Source: Candidatus Methanophagales archaeon
Lineage (GTDB): Archaea > Halobacteriota > Syntropharchaeia > Alkanophagales > Methanospirareceae
Assembly (NCBI GenBank): GCA_024699715.1
Contig: JANPRD010000005.1
Location: 20,284 to 84,283, forward strand
Length of the DNA stretch: 64,000 nucleotides
Direction: 5' to 3'
Shown here one piece after another: positions 1 to 9,767 of this stretch. Positions within the stretch are counted from its first letter, which is position 1; the number at the start of each line of letters is the position of its first letter. The notes below the pieces were generated by a model that was given only the letters and a program-made list of their open reading frames with translations, ran no database searches and was not told the DNA's origin. Both the position numbers and the translations under genes were made by a program.

Positions 1-71
1 ACCCCTCCTCACTTCTTACCTCCAGAAGGCATCTCAAAACTTTGAATTCCACTGCTTAATCCTTTCAAAAT

Positions 72-404
72 TCATAATTGTTTCAAAAATCCTTTCTTGC
101 GAAGCCATTCTTCTTGCGGTCTCGTATATTTATGTATGATGTCGCCCTTTTCGGGCTGAAATTCCCACGGAACTACAATAACAACATCCCCAACATTTAT
201 CCATTCACGCCTTTTCAGCCTTCCGGGAATGCGAGCCATCCTCAAAACGCCGTCCTCGCACTGAACCATCGCCCTCCTACCGCCGAGCATCTTCTCAACA
301 ACGCCCAAAATCTCGCCCTTCTCTCGTCTCGGAATCCTCACACGAATGACCTCTCCTTCTTCTCCGCCTCTTACTCCGCCTTCTTCGCCTCCTTCGCCTC
401 TCAA
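72..404 (-). CDS. eif1A: Translation initiation factor aIF1A
   Basis: Archaeal initiation factor 1A, an OB-fold protein that binds the small ribosomal subunit A site during initiation. The core reads GEVIRVR, then [21 protein letters not shown] and WLRKKG, which is the full S1/OB signature of the family. An upstream extension in the same frame back to base 560 is implausible: it runs through the promoter and is not conserved-looking. I chose the TTG at 404 because GGTGG lies just before it and it gives a family-typical 110 residues. The N-terminus is rich in Gly and Glu where homologues are usually basic. The gene is divergent from the GTPase gene, with which it shares an AT-rich promoter zone. 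Confidence 0.9.
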   Translation of the reverse strand: MRGEGGEEGGVRGGEEGEVIRVRIPRREKGEILGVVEKMLGGRRAMVQCEDGVLRMARIPGRLKRREWINVGDVVIVVPWEFQPEKGDIIHKYTRPQEEWLRKKGFLKQL

Positions 405-424
405 TCCGTCTGCACCACCCTTGA

Positions 425-446
425 AGAAAGATTTATTTAAAAAAAG
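425..446. promoter_or_regulatory. AT-rich TATA-like zone between aIF1A and the GTPase gene
   Basis: The stretch contains TTTATTTAAAAAAAG, a good archaeal TATA-box match on either strand. It lies about 25-40 bases before the TTG chosen for aIF1A and about 80 bases before the ATG of the Era-like GTPase. It could serve either divergent gene; no BRE is obvious. Confidence 0.45.
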
Positions 447-522
447 AAATAGTAGCGAGAAGGAGCGAGGGGAGGGGAGAGCGGAGTTGAGCGTGGTAAG
501 AGGTGCGATTTTCTCTTTTTTC

Positions 523-1128
523 ATGCGGCTTTTCCGCAAGCGTAGGGCGAGAATCGGCATTTACGGCCCGCCGAATGCTGGAAAGACGACACTCGCAAAC
601 AGAATCATTCAAACTTTTGCGGATGGAGGCGAAATTGGTGAAGTAACGGAAATTCCTCACGAAACAAGGCGAGCAATACGCAGAGAAGGTATTACAATTG
701 AGGCAAAAAGTGGTAAAAAGAGGGCGAAGTTGCGAATAGATATTGTAGATACGCCCGGTTTAGCGACAAAAATAGACTTTAAGGACTTCATTCCTTTCGG
801 ATTAAGCGAGGAAGAGGCGAAAAGGAGGGCGAAAGAGGCAACTCAAGGCGTAATTGAGGCGATAAAGTGGCTTGACGACATAGATGGCGTCGTTCTCGTT
901 TTTGATGCAACTGAAAACCCTTACACTCAAACGAATATTGTGATTGTAGGCAACATGGAGGCTCGTGGTATTCCCATAATCATCGCAGCAAACAAGATTG
1001 ATTTGCCAGAAGCGTCGCCTCAACGCATAAAAAATGCTTTCCCACAGCACACTGTCGTCCCAATTTCTGCTTTAAAAGGCGAAAACATGGACGCATTATA
1101 TGAGGAGATGGCACGAAAATTCAGGTGA
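523..1128 (+). CDS. Era-like GTP-binding protein
   Basis: Small P-loop GTPase of 201 residues related to Era/Der. G1 is GPPNAGKT near residue 15, G3 is DTPG, G4 is NKID and G5 is SAL near the C-terminus. The C-terminal KH domain of bacterial Era is absent; the protein ends shortly after G5. The start is the ATG before [14 protein letters not shown]; a GTG at 493 would add ten residues. The gene for a DUF2073 protein follows after 24 bases, a pairing often seen in methanogenic archaea, so the two probably act together. A ribosome-assembly role is inferred from Era and not shown here. Confidence 0.85.
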   Translation: MRLFRKRRARIGIYGPPNAGKTTLANRIIQTFADGGEIGEVTEIPHETRRAIRREGITIEAKSGKKRAKLRIDIVDTPGLATKIDFKDFIPFGLSEEEAKRRAKEATQGVIEAIKWLDDIDGVVLVFDATENPYTQTNIVIVGNMEARGIPIIIAANKIDLPEASPQRIKNAFPQHTVVPISALKGENMDALYEEMARKFR

Positions 1129-1152
1129 AAGCGTGCTAAGAGGGTGAAGAGC

Positions 1153-1488
1153 ATGAAAATAGAAGTTGATTTGATTTCAGAGGATAAAGTGAAGAGCATG
1201 GGTGTCGCAGAGAAGCTGCGATTCATTTTAGATGCGGTGAAAATGGGCAAGATTGTCGTCTTAGAGGGCGGTTTAACAGCGGAAGAGCAGATGAAACTGA
1301 TAGAATTCACGATGCAACAGATAGATGAGGACTTCACTGGAATTGAAATCAGCGGTTATCCCTCAAAAAGAGGAATCTTCAGAAGGAAAACTCGCCTCAC
1401 TATCGTCGGTCCTGCGAGCATGATGAAGACAATAAAGAAGGATAAGGACTGGATTAGTGCTGTTATTTCCGCATCTTCTTCCGCTTGA
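1153..1488 (+). CDS. DUF2073 family protein
   Basis: Archaeal DUF2073 protein of 111 residues: KIEVDLISEDKV at the N-terminus, then VLEGGLTAEEQ and GIEISGYPSK. It follows the Era-like GTPase gene in the same direction. The ATG at 1153 is preferred over the GTG at 1144 because GAGGGTG lies seven bases upstream of the ATG. Its function is unknown; the conserved pairing suggests a partner or regulator of the GTPase. In related genomes a small zinc-ribbon gene often follows, but here the downstream DNA is a degenerate tandem repeat. Confidence 0.8.
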   Translation: MKIEVDLISEDKVKSMGVAEKLRFILDAVKMGKIVVLEGGLTAEEQMKLIEFTMQQIDEDFTGIEISGYPSKRGIFRRKTRLTIVGPASMMKTIKKDKDWISAVISASSSA

Positions 1489-1495
1489 ACGCCAT

Positions 1496-1618
1496 TCACT
1501 TGCTCCTCTCGCTCCTCTTGCTCCACCCGCTCCACCCGCTTCACCCGCTCCACTTGCTTCGTTTGCTCTGTTGCCTGCTTGCCCTGCTTGCCCTGCTTGC
1601 TCCGCCTGCTCAGCCACG
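1496..1618. repeat. Degenerate 9-bp tandem repeat
   Basis: About 13 imperfect copies of a nine-base unit close to TTGCTCCAC / CCGCTCCAC / TTGCCCTGC, all pyrimidine-rich on the + strand. It sits between two convergent genes. Short open frames across it encode only Ala/Gly/Glu-rich low-complexity peptide and are not credible genes. Confidence 0.7.
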
Positions 1619-1619
1619 A

Positions 1620-1991
1620 TTAAATCAGCCCGCATTCTGAGAGCGCACGCATCTTCTTATCGCAAGCGGTAGTTGCTCTTGAGAGAGCCTCGCCGAGCTT
1701 TGCGCTCGCAACATTGAACAAGCCTTCTTCAACGCTCTTCCGAATTTCCGCAATCTTTTCGCTGACCTGCGAGAACTCAACGAGGCGAGTTGCGTTCAGA
1801 GCGATGCCCGTCTCTGCGGAGAGAGCGTCAAGATATGCGAGGATTGCCCTTTTTGCACCCTTTAATTCATCGCCTTCAAGCCCTTCCGCAGCGGAAATGA
1901 CTTTAAAGCCGATAATTAGCCCTGATTTTATCCGCTCTGCGAGCTGGTAGCCGATAATGTCCGCACGAACTCCCGAAAGTTTCCTGTCCAT
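1620..1991 (-). CDS. Conserved-looking hypothetical protein
   Basis: Predicted soluble, mostly alpha-helical protein of 123 residues that I do not recognise. The ATG at 1991 (MDRKLSGVRAD) is preferred over upstream starts because GGGGGA precedes it at a suitable distance. Amphipathic segments such as YQLAERIKSGLIIG and LVEFSQVSEKIAEI look like helical-bundle packing. Two cysteines lie near the C-terminus (TACDKK and SECGLI). It converges on the DUF2073 gene across the tandem repeat. No function can be assigned. Confidence 0.6.
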   Translation of the reverse strand: MDRKLSGVRADIIGYQLAERIKSGLIIGFKVISAAEGLEGDELKGAKRAILAYLDALSAETGIALNATRLVEFSQVSEKIAEIRKSVEEGLFNVASAKLGEALSRATTACDKKMRALSECGLI

Positions 1992-2120
1992 TCCCATTCC
2001 CCCTTTCAATGCAGGTCTTAAAAAGATTTGCTCAACGCCCCGTCTGAGATAGAGTGGAATAGAGTGGAAAAGGTGAAAATGTCGGAAGAAGGAGGAAATG
2101 GGTGAGTAATTGAAGGAATG

Positions 2121-2838
2121 CTAAAAACGGAGATATTTCAGAGGAATGGAGCCGTCATGAATCGCAGTTGCGACCAAAGCACCAGAGACGCCAACATCCT
2201 TTAATTTAATCAAATCTTCACAACCTCGCACACCGCCACCGCAGAGGATATTATGTGAGGACTTCGCCACCGCAGAGCCATAAAAATCCGCATTCACACC
2301 CTCCTTTCGTGCCTACTTTGTCAAGATTCAGCAGAATTACATCCTTTAATGCATATTCATTTAGCATTTTTACAAGCTGAAGAGGCTCAAACTCCCTCAA
2401 TTTTCTGTCTCTCGCAAGCACTTTCCCTCTTAAAATGTCAATACTGACGCTGACATGCACTCCACTTGGGACAGAACCGACGACAGCATCAATCAATTCA
2501 AGAGATGCGGTCTCAGTGCCAAGAACGATATTGTCTGCGAATTCCGCCGCTTCAAACGCATCCTCAACGCTTCTGACACCAAAATCAAGCATTATTTCAC
2601 GCACAAACGCACGAATTTCCCTTATTTTCACCTTATTATCCCCTTTTCCCATAATTTTGTCCAAATCTGCAATATAAACTTCCGCAGGATTCACCTTTTT
2701 GACAACATAAGCAGGCTCTGAAGCATCAACAACGGAACTGAAGCGATGAATAGGCTCGTATTTCTCCCTTTCTCCCTTTCGTGCATGCACAACAACACCA
2801 TCCTTCAAGTCCATCACGAAAATAATGCGAAACTTCAT
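2121..2838 (-). CDS. HisA-like (phosphoribosylformimino-AICAR isomerase family) protein, frameshifted
   Basis: TIM-barrel protein of the HisA/HisF superfamily. The N-terminus IIFVMDLKDGVVVHARKG, the mid-region VSIDILRGKVLARD and the C-terminal GGGVRG phosphate-binding loop are visible. The frame breaks at about 2308, in the run GGAGGGTGTG, after LDKVGTKGG. It continues in another frame as GVNADFYGSAVAKS and ends GSIPLKYLRF, so a single missing or extra base explains it. Archaeal HisA-related proteins of this type exist beside true HisA, so a role in histidine synthesis is not certain. The kinase gene lies five bases upstream on the same strand, suggesting an operon. Confidence 0.75.
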
Positions 2839-2843
2839 GCGTC

Positions 2844-3503
2844 CTATCGCTCCCTCACGCCGAAAATCTTCTTTTTAATGCTAATATACGCATCATAACT
2901 ATATTTTCGCTTGTATTCTCTAAATAATTCAATAAAACTCGTTAAATTTTCCCGCAAATTCAGGAATTCCACCCTATTCGCTATATAAACTGCGAATTGA
3001 GTCACATTTTTCGGATGTTTCGTGTCGTAAGCACGCTCAAAATCTATGAAAATCGGTCTCAATTCAGAGCGAGAATGAGAGACAATAATATGCTTGTCTG
3101 GATGGTTCATTTCGCATTTTTGTATGCCCATTTTATCAAGTTTGAAGCATATATCCATGCATTTCTCAAGAACTTCCAGCACTTCTTCACGACTTCCTAC
3201 CTCTAATAACTCCGCTATGCTCACTCCCTTTATGATTTCCATCTCTATTTCCAAATTTTCGGGGTCAAACCTGTAAATTTTAGGGACGAAACCGAAAGGT
3301 TGAAGTGTCAGAAGATATTTGACTTCCTTCCAGAAATTCAGCGTCAGCGAGGGAGGGAACACTTTGACAACTTTTCCGTTCTGAACTCTCACGACGGAGT
3401 GCCTGCCTCTCAACACACGCTCGCATGCGCATTCCTCCTCTCTCCGCCTCTGCATTTCTCCATGCTTCTCCGTCTGGTTCTCTGCTTTTGGATGCATTGA
3501 CAT
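2844..3503 (-). CDS. Predicted Ser/Thr protein kinase, COG2112/RIO-Bud32-like
   Basis: Protein of 219 residues with a reduced kinase fold. An N-terminal lobe (VLRGRHSVVRVQNGKVVKVFPP) supplies the ATP-site lysine. The catalytic loop reads MNHPDKHIIVS and the metal-binding segment is PIFIDFERAYD, the pattern seen in COG2112 archaeal kinases. Length and motif spacing match that family. It is likely co-transcribed with the HisA-like gene, five bases downstream. Substrate unknown. Internal ATG starts near the N-terminus are possible because the first 30 residues are low-complexity. Confidence 0.75.
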   Translation of the reverse strand: MSMHPKAENQTEKHGEMQRRREEECACERVLRGRHSVVRVQNGKVVKVFPPSLTLNFWKEVKYLLTLQPFGFVPKIYRFDPENLEIEMEIIKGVSIAELLEVGSREEVLEVLEKCMDICFKLDKMGIQKCEMNHPDKHIIVSHSRSELRPIFIDFERAYDTKHPKNVTQFAVYIANRVEFLNLRENLTSFIELFREYKRKYSYDAYISIKKKIFGVRER

Positions 3504-3598
3504 TATTCTCCCGCCCCCTCACCTCCTCGCTTAAGGTTTTCTTTGAGAAATGAATAAATGAGACGAAAAAGAGACGAGCAGGAGGAGCGGAGAAAGGA

Positions 3599-6274
3599 AT
3601 GCAGAAAGCCCGTGAATACAGCGAGGAAGAGATTTACGGCATGCTTGAGCCTTACATAGCGGAGTGGTTCAGGCGAAAATATGGGCATTTCACGCCTCCC
3701 CAGCGTTATGCGATTGTTGAGATAGCGAAGAAGAGGAACATTTTGATATGCGCACCGACGGGAAGTGGAAAAACTTTCGCATGCTTCTTGGGCATTTTGA
3801 ACTATTTATGCAGGCTAAATGCATCAGGAAAACTTGAAGACAGGGTTTATTGCCTCTACATTAGTCCTTTGAAGGCGTTGGGTAACGACATTCGCAGGAA
3901 TTTAGAAGAGCCTTTGAGGGAGATTTCGGAGGTGCTGCGAGAGCGTCAGGGCGTAGAACTCGGCATTAGAATAGCGGTGAGAACAGGCGACACGACGCAA
4001 GCGGAGCGACAAAAAATGCTGAAGAAGCCACCGCACATCCTAATTACGACGCCTGAGACGGCTGCGATTGTGCTGAATGCGCCGAAGTTCAGGGAGCATT
4101 TGCGCAAATTGGAGTTCGTCGTTGTGGATGAGATTCACGAGCTTGCGGATTCTAAGCGAGGGGCGCACTTGAGCATCACGCTTGAACGCTTGCAGCATTT
4201 CTGCGAGAATGAGTTCGTTCGCATCGGAATGAGTGCGACGATTTCTCCGCTTGAGGAAGTTGCGAAGTTCCTCGTTGGCTGCGAGAACGACGAAAAAGGT
4301 GAGTTGAAGCCTCGTCCTTGTTTGATTGCGGATGTCTCATTTGCAAAAAAGTTGGATGTGCGAGTGGTCTCGCCGGGTTCTTTCTCATTCTCACCACAAG
4401 AAACGGCAGAGGCGGAGGATGCGTGGGACTTGACATCTGCACTATATGAGCGGGTGCGGGAATTTGTTGAGAGGCATCGCTCAACGCTCGTATTCACGAA
4501 CACTCGTTCTGGTGCGGAGCGGGTCTCATACAAGTTGAAGCGATTGCTTGACTGCGGTGAAGATGTCGGAACGCACCACAGCTCGCTCTCAAGAGAAGTC
4601 AGGCTCGCAGTTGAAGAAGGCTTGAAAGCAGGCAGGATGAAGGCGGTTGTCTGCTCTTCTTCGCTTGAACTCGGCATAGACATAGGTGCTTTGGACTTCT
4701 GCGTCCTTATTGGCTCGCCGAAGAGCTCAACTCGCCTCATTCAGCGTGTGGGTCGCTCCGGACACAGCCTCAAGCGGACAGCGAAAGGATGCCTTGTTGT
4801 CACTGACTTGGACGACCTCGTTGAGTGTGCGGTTCTTGCGAAGCGGGCATCTGAACGGAAACTTGACCGTGTTCAGATTGTCGGTTGCGCCCTTGATGTG
4901 CTTGCTCAGCACCTCGTCGGCTTCGCTCTTGAGCGTAAATGGAGCGTTGAAGAGGTGTTCAACATCGTGAGGAAAGCTTACCCCTACCGAAACTTAAGAA
5001 AAGAGCAATTAATCTCGGTTCTACGCTACCTCTCTGGCAAGTATTCAGAATTAGAGAGCGTTAAGGTTTATCCGAAGATATGGTTTGACGAGAAAGAGGG
5101 GGTTTTTGGTCGCAAAAAGAATGTTCGTGGCATTTACATGGCACATATTGGCACTATTCCCTCCGAAAGTTCCGTTCAAGTATATCAGAAATCGCCTCGT
5201 AAGTGGATAGGAGAGATTGACGAGCCGTTTTTGGAGCGACTTGAGCGTGGCGACATTTTCGTCTTGGGCGGAAAGACATACAAGTTCCTGCATGCTGACG
5301 GCTTAAGGGCATTCGTTGAGCCTTGCGAGGGATTACCGCCAACGATTCCCTCTTGGGTCGGCGAGATGCTTCCGCTTGAATACGACTCCGCTTTGGATGT
5401 CGGAAGGTTCAGGGCTGAAATGGAGCGGAGAATGGAGGATGCCGCAAATAAGCACGGTAAAAACTGGAGAAATGCGGTTAAATCTTGGCTGAAGCGGGAA
5501 TATCGCCTTGAAGACGAAGCAGCGGAAGACATAATCGCATATTTTGAGCGTCAGAAGATGTTTCTCGGCGTGATTCCAACACATAAACGCATCGTTGTTG
5601 AGCATTTCACCGATGATTTGCATCGCAAGAACATCATTTTCCATGCTTTGTTCGGCAGGAGAACGCTTGACGCCCTCTCTCGTGCCTTCGCTTTCGCCCT
5701 CTCTCGCAAGTTCAATATGAATGTCTCTGTGACGCTGAACGACAACGGCTTCATTTTGCGAGTCCCTCGTGAGATTTCCGTGCGAGATGCGGTTGAGATG
5801 CTGAAAAAGGAAGTGAGGAGCGAAAATGTTGAGGAATTACTGCGGAAGAGTGTGCAAAACACGGAGCTTTTCAAGCGAAGATTCAGGCATTGTGCTGTTC
5901 GTGGTCTCATGGTTCTCAAACAATACAAGGGTTTTGATATTGGTGTCGGGAAACAACAGCGAAGCTCCTCCTCAATACTCGAAATTGTGCGTAAGATTGA
6001 TGGTTTTCCGATAGTTGAGGAGACATTTAGGGAGATTTTGGAGGAAGTTTTTGATATTGAGCATGTGAAAGAAGTTTTGCGAGGGATTGAGCGAGGTGAG
6101 ATTGAAATTAAGGTGGTGGAGACGCCATTTCCTTCGCCTTTCGCACATAATCTCGTTGCTTTGCAGGCTTCAGATGTGATTTTAATGGAATCCCGCCGTG
6201 AATTGCTCCTTCAATTGCATCGCAAAGTCCTTGAATATATCAAAGGAGGGGCGGAATCATCACCGAAAATTTAA
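3599..6274 (+). CDS. lhr: Lhr-type ATP-dependent DNA helicase
   Basis: Superfamily 2 large helicase-related protein of 891 residues. Walker A is APTGSGKT near residue 52, the DEAH-type box is VDEIHELADSKRG near residue 175, SAT is MSATIS, and motif VI is QRVGRSGH. After the two RecA domains comes the long winged-helix and Lhr-core region characteristic of the family. Archaeal Lhr proteins unwind DNA and DNA/RNA hybrids and take part in repair. The start has GGAGGAG and AAAGG before the ATG. A Trm112-like gene follows after 20 bases. The gene is intact, with no frameshift. Confidence 0.95.
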   Translation: MQKAREYSEEEIYGMLEPYIAEWFRRKYGHFTPPQRYAIVEIAKKRNILICAPTGSGKTFACFLGILNYLCRLNASGKLEDRVYCLYISPLKALGNDIRRNLEEPLREISEVLRERQGVELGIRIAVRTGDTTQAERQKMLKKPPHILITTPETAAIVLNAPKFREHLRKLEFVVVDEIHELADSKRGAHLSITLERLQHFCENEFVRIGMSATISPLEEVAKFLVGCENDEKGELKPRPCLIADVSFAKKLDVRVVSPGSFSFSPQETAEAEDAWDLTSALYERVREFVERHRSTLVFTNTRSGAERVSYKLKRLLDCGEDVGTHHSSLSREVRLAVEEGLKAGRMKAVVCSSSLELGIDIGALDFCVLIGSPKSSTRLIQRVGRSGHSLKRTAKGCLVVTDLDDLVECAVLAKRASERKLDRVQIVGCALDVLAQHLVGFALERKWSVEEVFNIVRKAYPYRNLRKEQLISVLRYLSGKYSELESVKVYPKIWFDEKEGVFGRKKNVRGIYMAHIGTIPSESSVQVYQKSPRKWIGEIDEPFLERLERGDIFVLGGKTYKFLHADGLRAFVEPCEGLPPTIPSWVGEMLPLEYDSALDVGRFRAEMERRMEDAANKHGKNWRNAVKSWLKREYRLEDEAAEDIIAYFERQKMFLGVIPTHKRIVVEHFTDDLHRKNIIFHALFGRRTLDALSRAFAFALSRKFNMNVSVTLNDNGFILRVPREISVRDAVEMLKKEVRSENVEELLRKSVQNTELFKRRFRHCAVRGLMVLKQYKGFDIGVGKQQRSSSSILEIVRKIDGFPIVEETFREILEEVFDIEHVKEVLRGIERGEIEIKVVETPFPSPFAHNLVALQASDVILMESRRELLLQLHRKVLEYIKGGAESSPKI

Positions 6275-6294
6275 ATATTCGGAGGGCGAAAGGA

Positions 6295-6495
6295 TTGAAG
6301 GAGATGAAGCCTTCGCTGCTTGAAATCTTGTGCTGTCCGAAGTGCAAGGGGGATTTGGAGTTGCATGTGTTTGAGAGCGACGAGGAGAGCGGAGAAATCA
6401 TCTCTGGCGACCTCTACTGCAAGAACTGCGACATACATTTCCCGATTGAAGACGGCATCCCAAACATGCTCCTGCCAGAGCAGCGAGAGGAGTAG
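6295..6495 (+). CDS. Trm112-family methyltransferase activator
   Basis: Short zinc-ribbon protein of 66 residues matching Trm112p-like proteins: LLEILCCPKCKGDL, then DLYCKNCDIHFPIEDGIPNML. Both CxxC pairs are present. Trm112 proteins bind and activate several SAM-dependent methyltransferases acting on tRNA, rRNA and release factors. A TTG start at 6295 with GGAGGG eight bases upstream is preferred; the ATG at 6304 is the alternative. It follows lhr closely and is probably co-transcribed. Confidence 0.85.
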   Translation: MKEMKPSLLEILCCPKCKGDLELHVFESDEESGEIISGDLYCKNCDIHFPIEDGIPNMLLPEQREE

Positions 6496-6619
6496 AAGAG
6501 GACGGAGAGAAAAAGGGAAGGATACGCAGAGCCTCCCTTACTTGGCTCTTTCCTCTGTGCTGGCATGATGTTTTACATTTCCTTCTGCCCTATTTCTTCC
6601 CTACTCCCACAGACACACC

Positions 6620-6642
6620 CACTAAATTAATTAATGAATAAC
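6620..6642 (+). promoter_or_regulatory. Possible TATA box for pyrG
   Basis: An AT-rich block, CTAAATTAATTAATGAAT, is the only TATA-like sequence in the 185-base gap upstream of the CTP synthase start at 6681. It would give a leader of about 25 bases. Confidence 0.4.
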
Positions 6643-6680
6643 AAGAAGAAGTGAAGGAAGCGTGAGAGGGCTTCGGAAAA

Positions 6681-8363
6681 ATGAAGTATATAGTGGTAAC
6701 GGGGGGAGTAATAAGCGGATTGGGGAAGGGAATAACGACAGCATCAATAGGAAGAATACTGAAAGACAGGGGTTATAATGTCGTTCCTATCAAAATTGAC
6801 CCTTATATTAACATAGATGCGGGAACAATGAACCCATTTCAGCACGGAGAGGTCTATGTTCTTGCGGATGGCACTGAAGTAGACCTTGATTTCGGTCATT
6901 ATGAGCGATTCATGGATATTGAACTGCGGAGAGAGCATAACATCACAACAGGCGTTATTTACCTCGCTGTGATTGAGCGTGAGCGTCGTGGTGAATACCT
7001 GGGGCAAACAGTCCAAATCATCCCGCATGTCACGAATGAAATAAAGGATAGGGTGAGGAGCGTCGCAGCTCGTTCCAAAGCAGATATATGTCTTGTGGAG
7101 ATTGGCGGGACAGTCGGCGACATAGAGAGCATGCCTTTCCTTGAGGCAGTTCGTCAGATGCGCAGAGAGGAGCGTCGTGAGGATTTCCTGCTCGTTCATG
7201 TGACTTTAGTTCCGCTGACGACGCATGGCGAGCAGAAGACGAAGCCGACGCAACACTCCGTGAAGGCGCTCCGTGAGCTCGGTTTGCAGCCTGATATTAT
7301 CGTTGCGAGGTGCAAGGAGCCACTCTCCGCTTCTGTGAAGGAGAAGATTGCGATGTTCTGCGATGTTCAAAAGCGGGATGTGATAAGTGCGCCTGACACT
7401 GAGGAGATATATGAAGTGCCTGCTCTTCTTGAAAATGAGGGTATTTTTGAGCGTATTCGTGAGAAAATGCATCTGAACAGGACAAGAAAGAATAAAGAAT
7501 GGGAGCGTTTGGTTGAAAGATGCAGGATTTTGCGTTCAAACGACGCACCGAAGGTGAAAATTGCGATTGTCGGCAAATATACGGGTTTAGAAGACTCTTA
7601 TTTGAGCATTAAAGAGGCGATTAAGCATGCTGCGATGCATTTGGGATGCTCTTACGAGAACATCTGGATTGAAGCGGAGGATTTAGAAAATGGGCATCGT
7701 GTGAAAGAGATTCTTCGTGCAGACGGCATTCTAGTGCCTGGTGGCTTCGGAGAGCGAGGAGCGGAGGGTAAAATTAAAGCGATTGAGATTGCTCGTGAGC
7801 ATAAGATTCCATTCCTCGGTCTCTGCTTCGGCTTCCAGCTCGCAGTCGTGGAGTTTGCGAGGAATGTCGTTGGTCTGAAAAATGCGAACTCAACGGAATT
7901 GTGCGAGGACACGCCTTTTCCTGTCGTTGATTTGCTTGAGGAGCAGCGCTCAGTTGATAAAAAGGGCGGAACGATGCGACTCGGAAACAGCACTGTCGTC
8001 TTGCGTGAGAACTCGTTGGCGGCGAGCATTTACAACGCAACGAGAATCGTTGAGAGGCATCGCCACCGCTACGAAGTGAATCCCGCATTCGTTGACGCTC
8101 TGACAGACGCAGGATTGATTTTCTCAGGCACGGATTTGAGCGGAAAACGCATGGAAGTCCTTGAGATGCCCGTGGAGAAGCACCCTTTCTTCTTCGCCGT
8201 TCAGTTCCACCCCGAATTCCGCTCAAGACCTAACAGACCTTCCCCGCCTTTCAAAGCGTTCATCCTCGCTTGCATGCGCTACCACAACAACACAACAAAA
8301 CAGAAAAACACTCCCCTACAATGCACTCGCTTTAGAAAAATAAAGAAATGTAAGCATGCGTAA
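6681..8363 (+). CDS. pyrG: CTP synthase (glutamine-hydrolysing)
   Basis: Converts UTP to CTP with ATP and glutamine. The N-terminal synthetase domain opens [16 protein letters not shown] and carries IKIDPYIN and the HGEVYVL segment. The C-terminal class I amidotransferase has the nucleophile elbow [10 protein letters not shown] near residue 380 and the closing His-Glu in VQFHPEF. At 560 residues it is slightly longer than most homologues; the extra 30 residues after RYHNN are basic and look unconserved. The enzyme is intact. The next gene starts 36 bases downstream and is unrelated. Confidence 0.97.
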   Translation: MKYIVVTGGVISGLGKGITTASIGRILKDRGYNVVPIKIDPYINIDAGTMNPFQHGEVYVLADGTEVDLDFGHYERFMDIELRREHNITTGVIYLAVIERERRGEYLGQTVQIIPHVTNEIKDRVRSVAARSKADICLVEIGGTVGDIESMPFLEAVRQMRREERREDFLLVHVTLVPLTTHGEQKTKPTQHSVKALRELGLQPDIIVARCKEPLSASVKEKIAMFCDVQKRDVISAPDTEEIYEVPALLENEGIFERIREKMHLNRTRKNKEWERLVERCRILRSNDAPKVKIAIVGKYTGLEDSYLSIKEAIKHAAMHLGCSYENIWIEAEDLENGHRVKEILRADGILVPGGFGERGAEGKIKAIEIAREHKIPFLGLCFGFQLAVVEFARNVVGLKNANSTELCEDTPFPVVDLLEEQRSVDKKGGTMRLGNSTVVLRENSLAASIYNATRIVERHRHRYEVNPAFVDALTDAGLIFSGTDLSGKRMEVLEMPVEKHPFFFAVQFHPEFRSRPNRPSPPFKAFILACMRYHNNTTKQKNTPLQCTRFRKIKKCKHA

Positions 8364-8399
8364 TATTTATATTGGTTTTGGAACAGTAAAAGAGGTGGA
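8352..8399 (+). promoter_or_regulatory. Promoter and leader of the 8400 gene
   Basis: AATATTTATATTGG at about 8361-8374 is a strong TATA-box match roughly 30 bases before the ATG at 8400, and AGAGGTGG lies just before the start. The real signals suggest the broken gene downstream was recently functional or still is. Confidence 0.5.
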
Positions 8400-9014
8400 A
8401 TGGTAACATTAAGCGAATTAAAAGAAAAATGCAGGAAATTTGAAGAAAGAGAAGGAAGAGCAAGCTTCTACAAGTTAGCATCTGAAATTAAAGATGACCA
8501 TCCTTTGCAAGCTGCGGTAATCATTCTTGCTACTTGGAATCGGGAGATTCCCCAAACGGATAGAAGGTTACAAGGAATTTCTCATTAACTTAAAAGATGC
8601 ATTAAACTCGTGCAAACCATTATTTGACAAGCTTAAAGACAAGGAGTTTAGGACATCAAATTTTGACGAGTTAGCAAATGAAATAAAGGAAATTTACTCA
8701 AAATTGTCAAAAATAGAAGGCGTTAAACATACTGGAGCTTCAAAGATTTTTCATTTGTTTTGTCCAAATTTGATTGTAATGTGGGATGATTGCATAAGAA
8801 GAATGTATGGAAAGAAAAAATGTAGGGAGAATATGGTATTAAAATTGAAGGAAATAATCCGACTTGGCAAGACTTTTTGAACTTTCAGAAACTTATGCAA
8901 AAAATATTCGGACACATTGACTGGGATGAAAAAGAGAAAACACTACCAAAGGCTATAGATGAGTATAATTATGTAGAATGCCATTTTGAAAGTGAGAAAA
9001 GGTTTTGCGAATGA
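8400..9014 (+). pseudogene. Accessory hypothetical protein, two frameshifts
   Basis: A coherent protein of about 204 residues is recovered by joining three frames. It begins VTLSELKEKCRKFEER and passes through AAVIILATWNR; a shift at about 8540 leads to RFPKRIEGYKEF and GVKHTGASKIFHLF / NLIVMWDDCIRRMYG. A second shift at about 8835 leads to YGIKIEGNNPTWQDF and the tail PKAIDEYNYVECHF. The TGASK...MWD pattern recalls an uncharacterised helical family found sporadically in archaea and bacteria. I cannot assign a function. AT-rich codon use differs from the flanking pyrG and trmY genes, suggesting transfer. The frameshifts may be decay or sequencing indels. Confidence 0.6.
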
Positions 9015-9023
9015 GTTAAAGAT

Positions 9024-9635
9024 ATGAGGCAGTTCGTGTTGTATGCACGGAAGGCGGTGACAAGCCCGGATTTCTCTTTGGACGACCTTCCTGGGAGCGG
9101 GGGGCGCATGGATTTAGTTGCTCGCTGTGTTTGCAGCGCCCTTTGGATAAGTCACGGCTTGCGTAGAGATGCTTGCATTCACATCGCTGCATACGGCAGA
9201 CCGAATCCGCCTGTTGTCATATCTTTTTACGGCGATAAATTGAGGAATGTCTCGCCTGATGAGCGAAATATCGCATCATGGATAAAAATAGCGCTTGCTT
9301 CAAAGCGTAAAAATCCGGGTATTGCAGTCAGAAGAGGCTTGAGCTTTCAGAAATTGATAGAAGAACTCGCATCTTCAGGTAATTTCTTCTATATTTTGCA
9401 TGAAGATGGCGTTCCTGTTGATGATGTTGATTTGAAAGCGGATGCGGTTTTTGTCTTGGGCGACCATCTCGGCATTCCACGCAAGGAAGAAAAATTCGTT
9501 GAGCGATTTCCGCATGAGAAAATCTCTCTCGGCAACATCTCATACTTGGCGTCGCAGTGCATCACAATCATCCACTACGAACTCGACAGACGCTCTCAAA
9601 ACTCCATTCAGATGAGCGCTGATTCTTCTCTTTAA
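9024..9635 (+). CDS. trmY: tRNA (pseudouridine54-N1)-methyltransferase TrmY
   Basis: Archaeal SPOUT methyltransferase (formerly DUF358) that methylates N1 of pseudouridine 54 in the tRNA T loop. Family landmarks: RQFVLYARKAVTSPDFSLDDLPG, GRMDLVARC, the long LRNVSPDERNIA, FYILHEDG, and the SAM-binding VFVLGDHLGIP with SLGNISYLASQC. At 203 residues it matches the family. It is just downstream of a broken accessory gene with no clear ribosome-binding site, so it may be leaderless or start slightly further in. Confidence 0.95.
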   Translation: MRQFVLYARKAVTSPDFSLDDLPGSGGRMDLVARCVCSALWISHGLRRDACIHIAAYGRPNPPVVISFYGDKLRNVSPDERNIASWIKIALASKRKNPGIAVRRGLSFQKLIEELASSGNFFYILHEDGVPVDDVDLKADAVFVLGDHLGIPRKEEKFVERFPHEKISLGNISYLASQCITIIHYELDRRSQNSIQMSADSSL

Positions 9636-9767
9636 CTTTATTCAGCCTCGCACAATGCAAACTCTTGCGTCTCCTCAACTTAAAGCTCATCTAAGGTTAC
9701 TTGGCAAGATTCGGATTCTTCGTCACTTCTTGTGCCTCTTGATTTACTTCTTGAAATTTTAACGGAG

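Noticed and set aside
1363..1672. Antisense proteins over the tandem repeat
   Set aside because: They are low-complexity Ala/Gly/Glu peptides created by the nine-base period, with no ribosome sites.
3599..6274. Long open frames antisense to lhr
   Set aside because: They have no start signals or recognisable domains and lie wholly inside an intact, strongly conserved gene; the same holds for antisense frames over pyrG, trmY, fwdB and secD.
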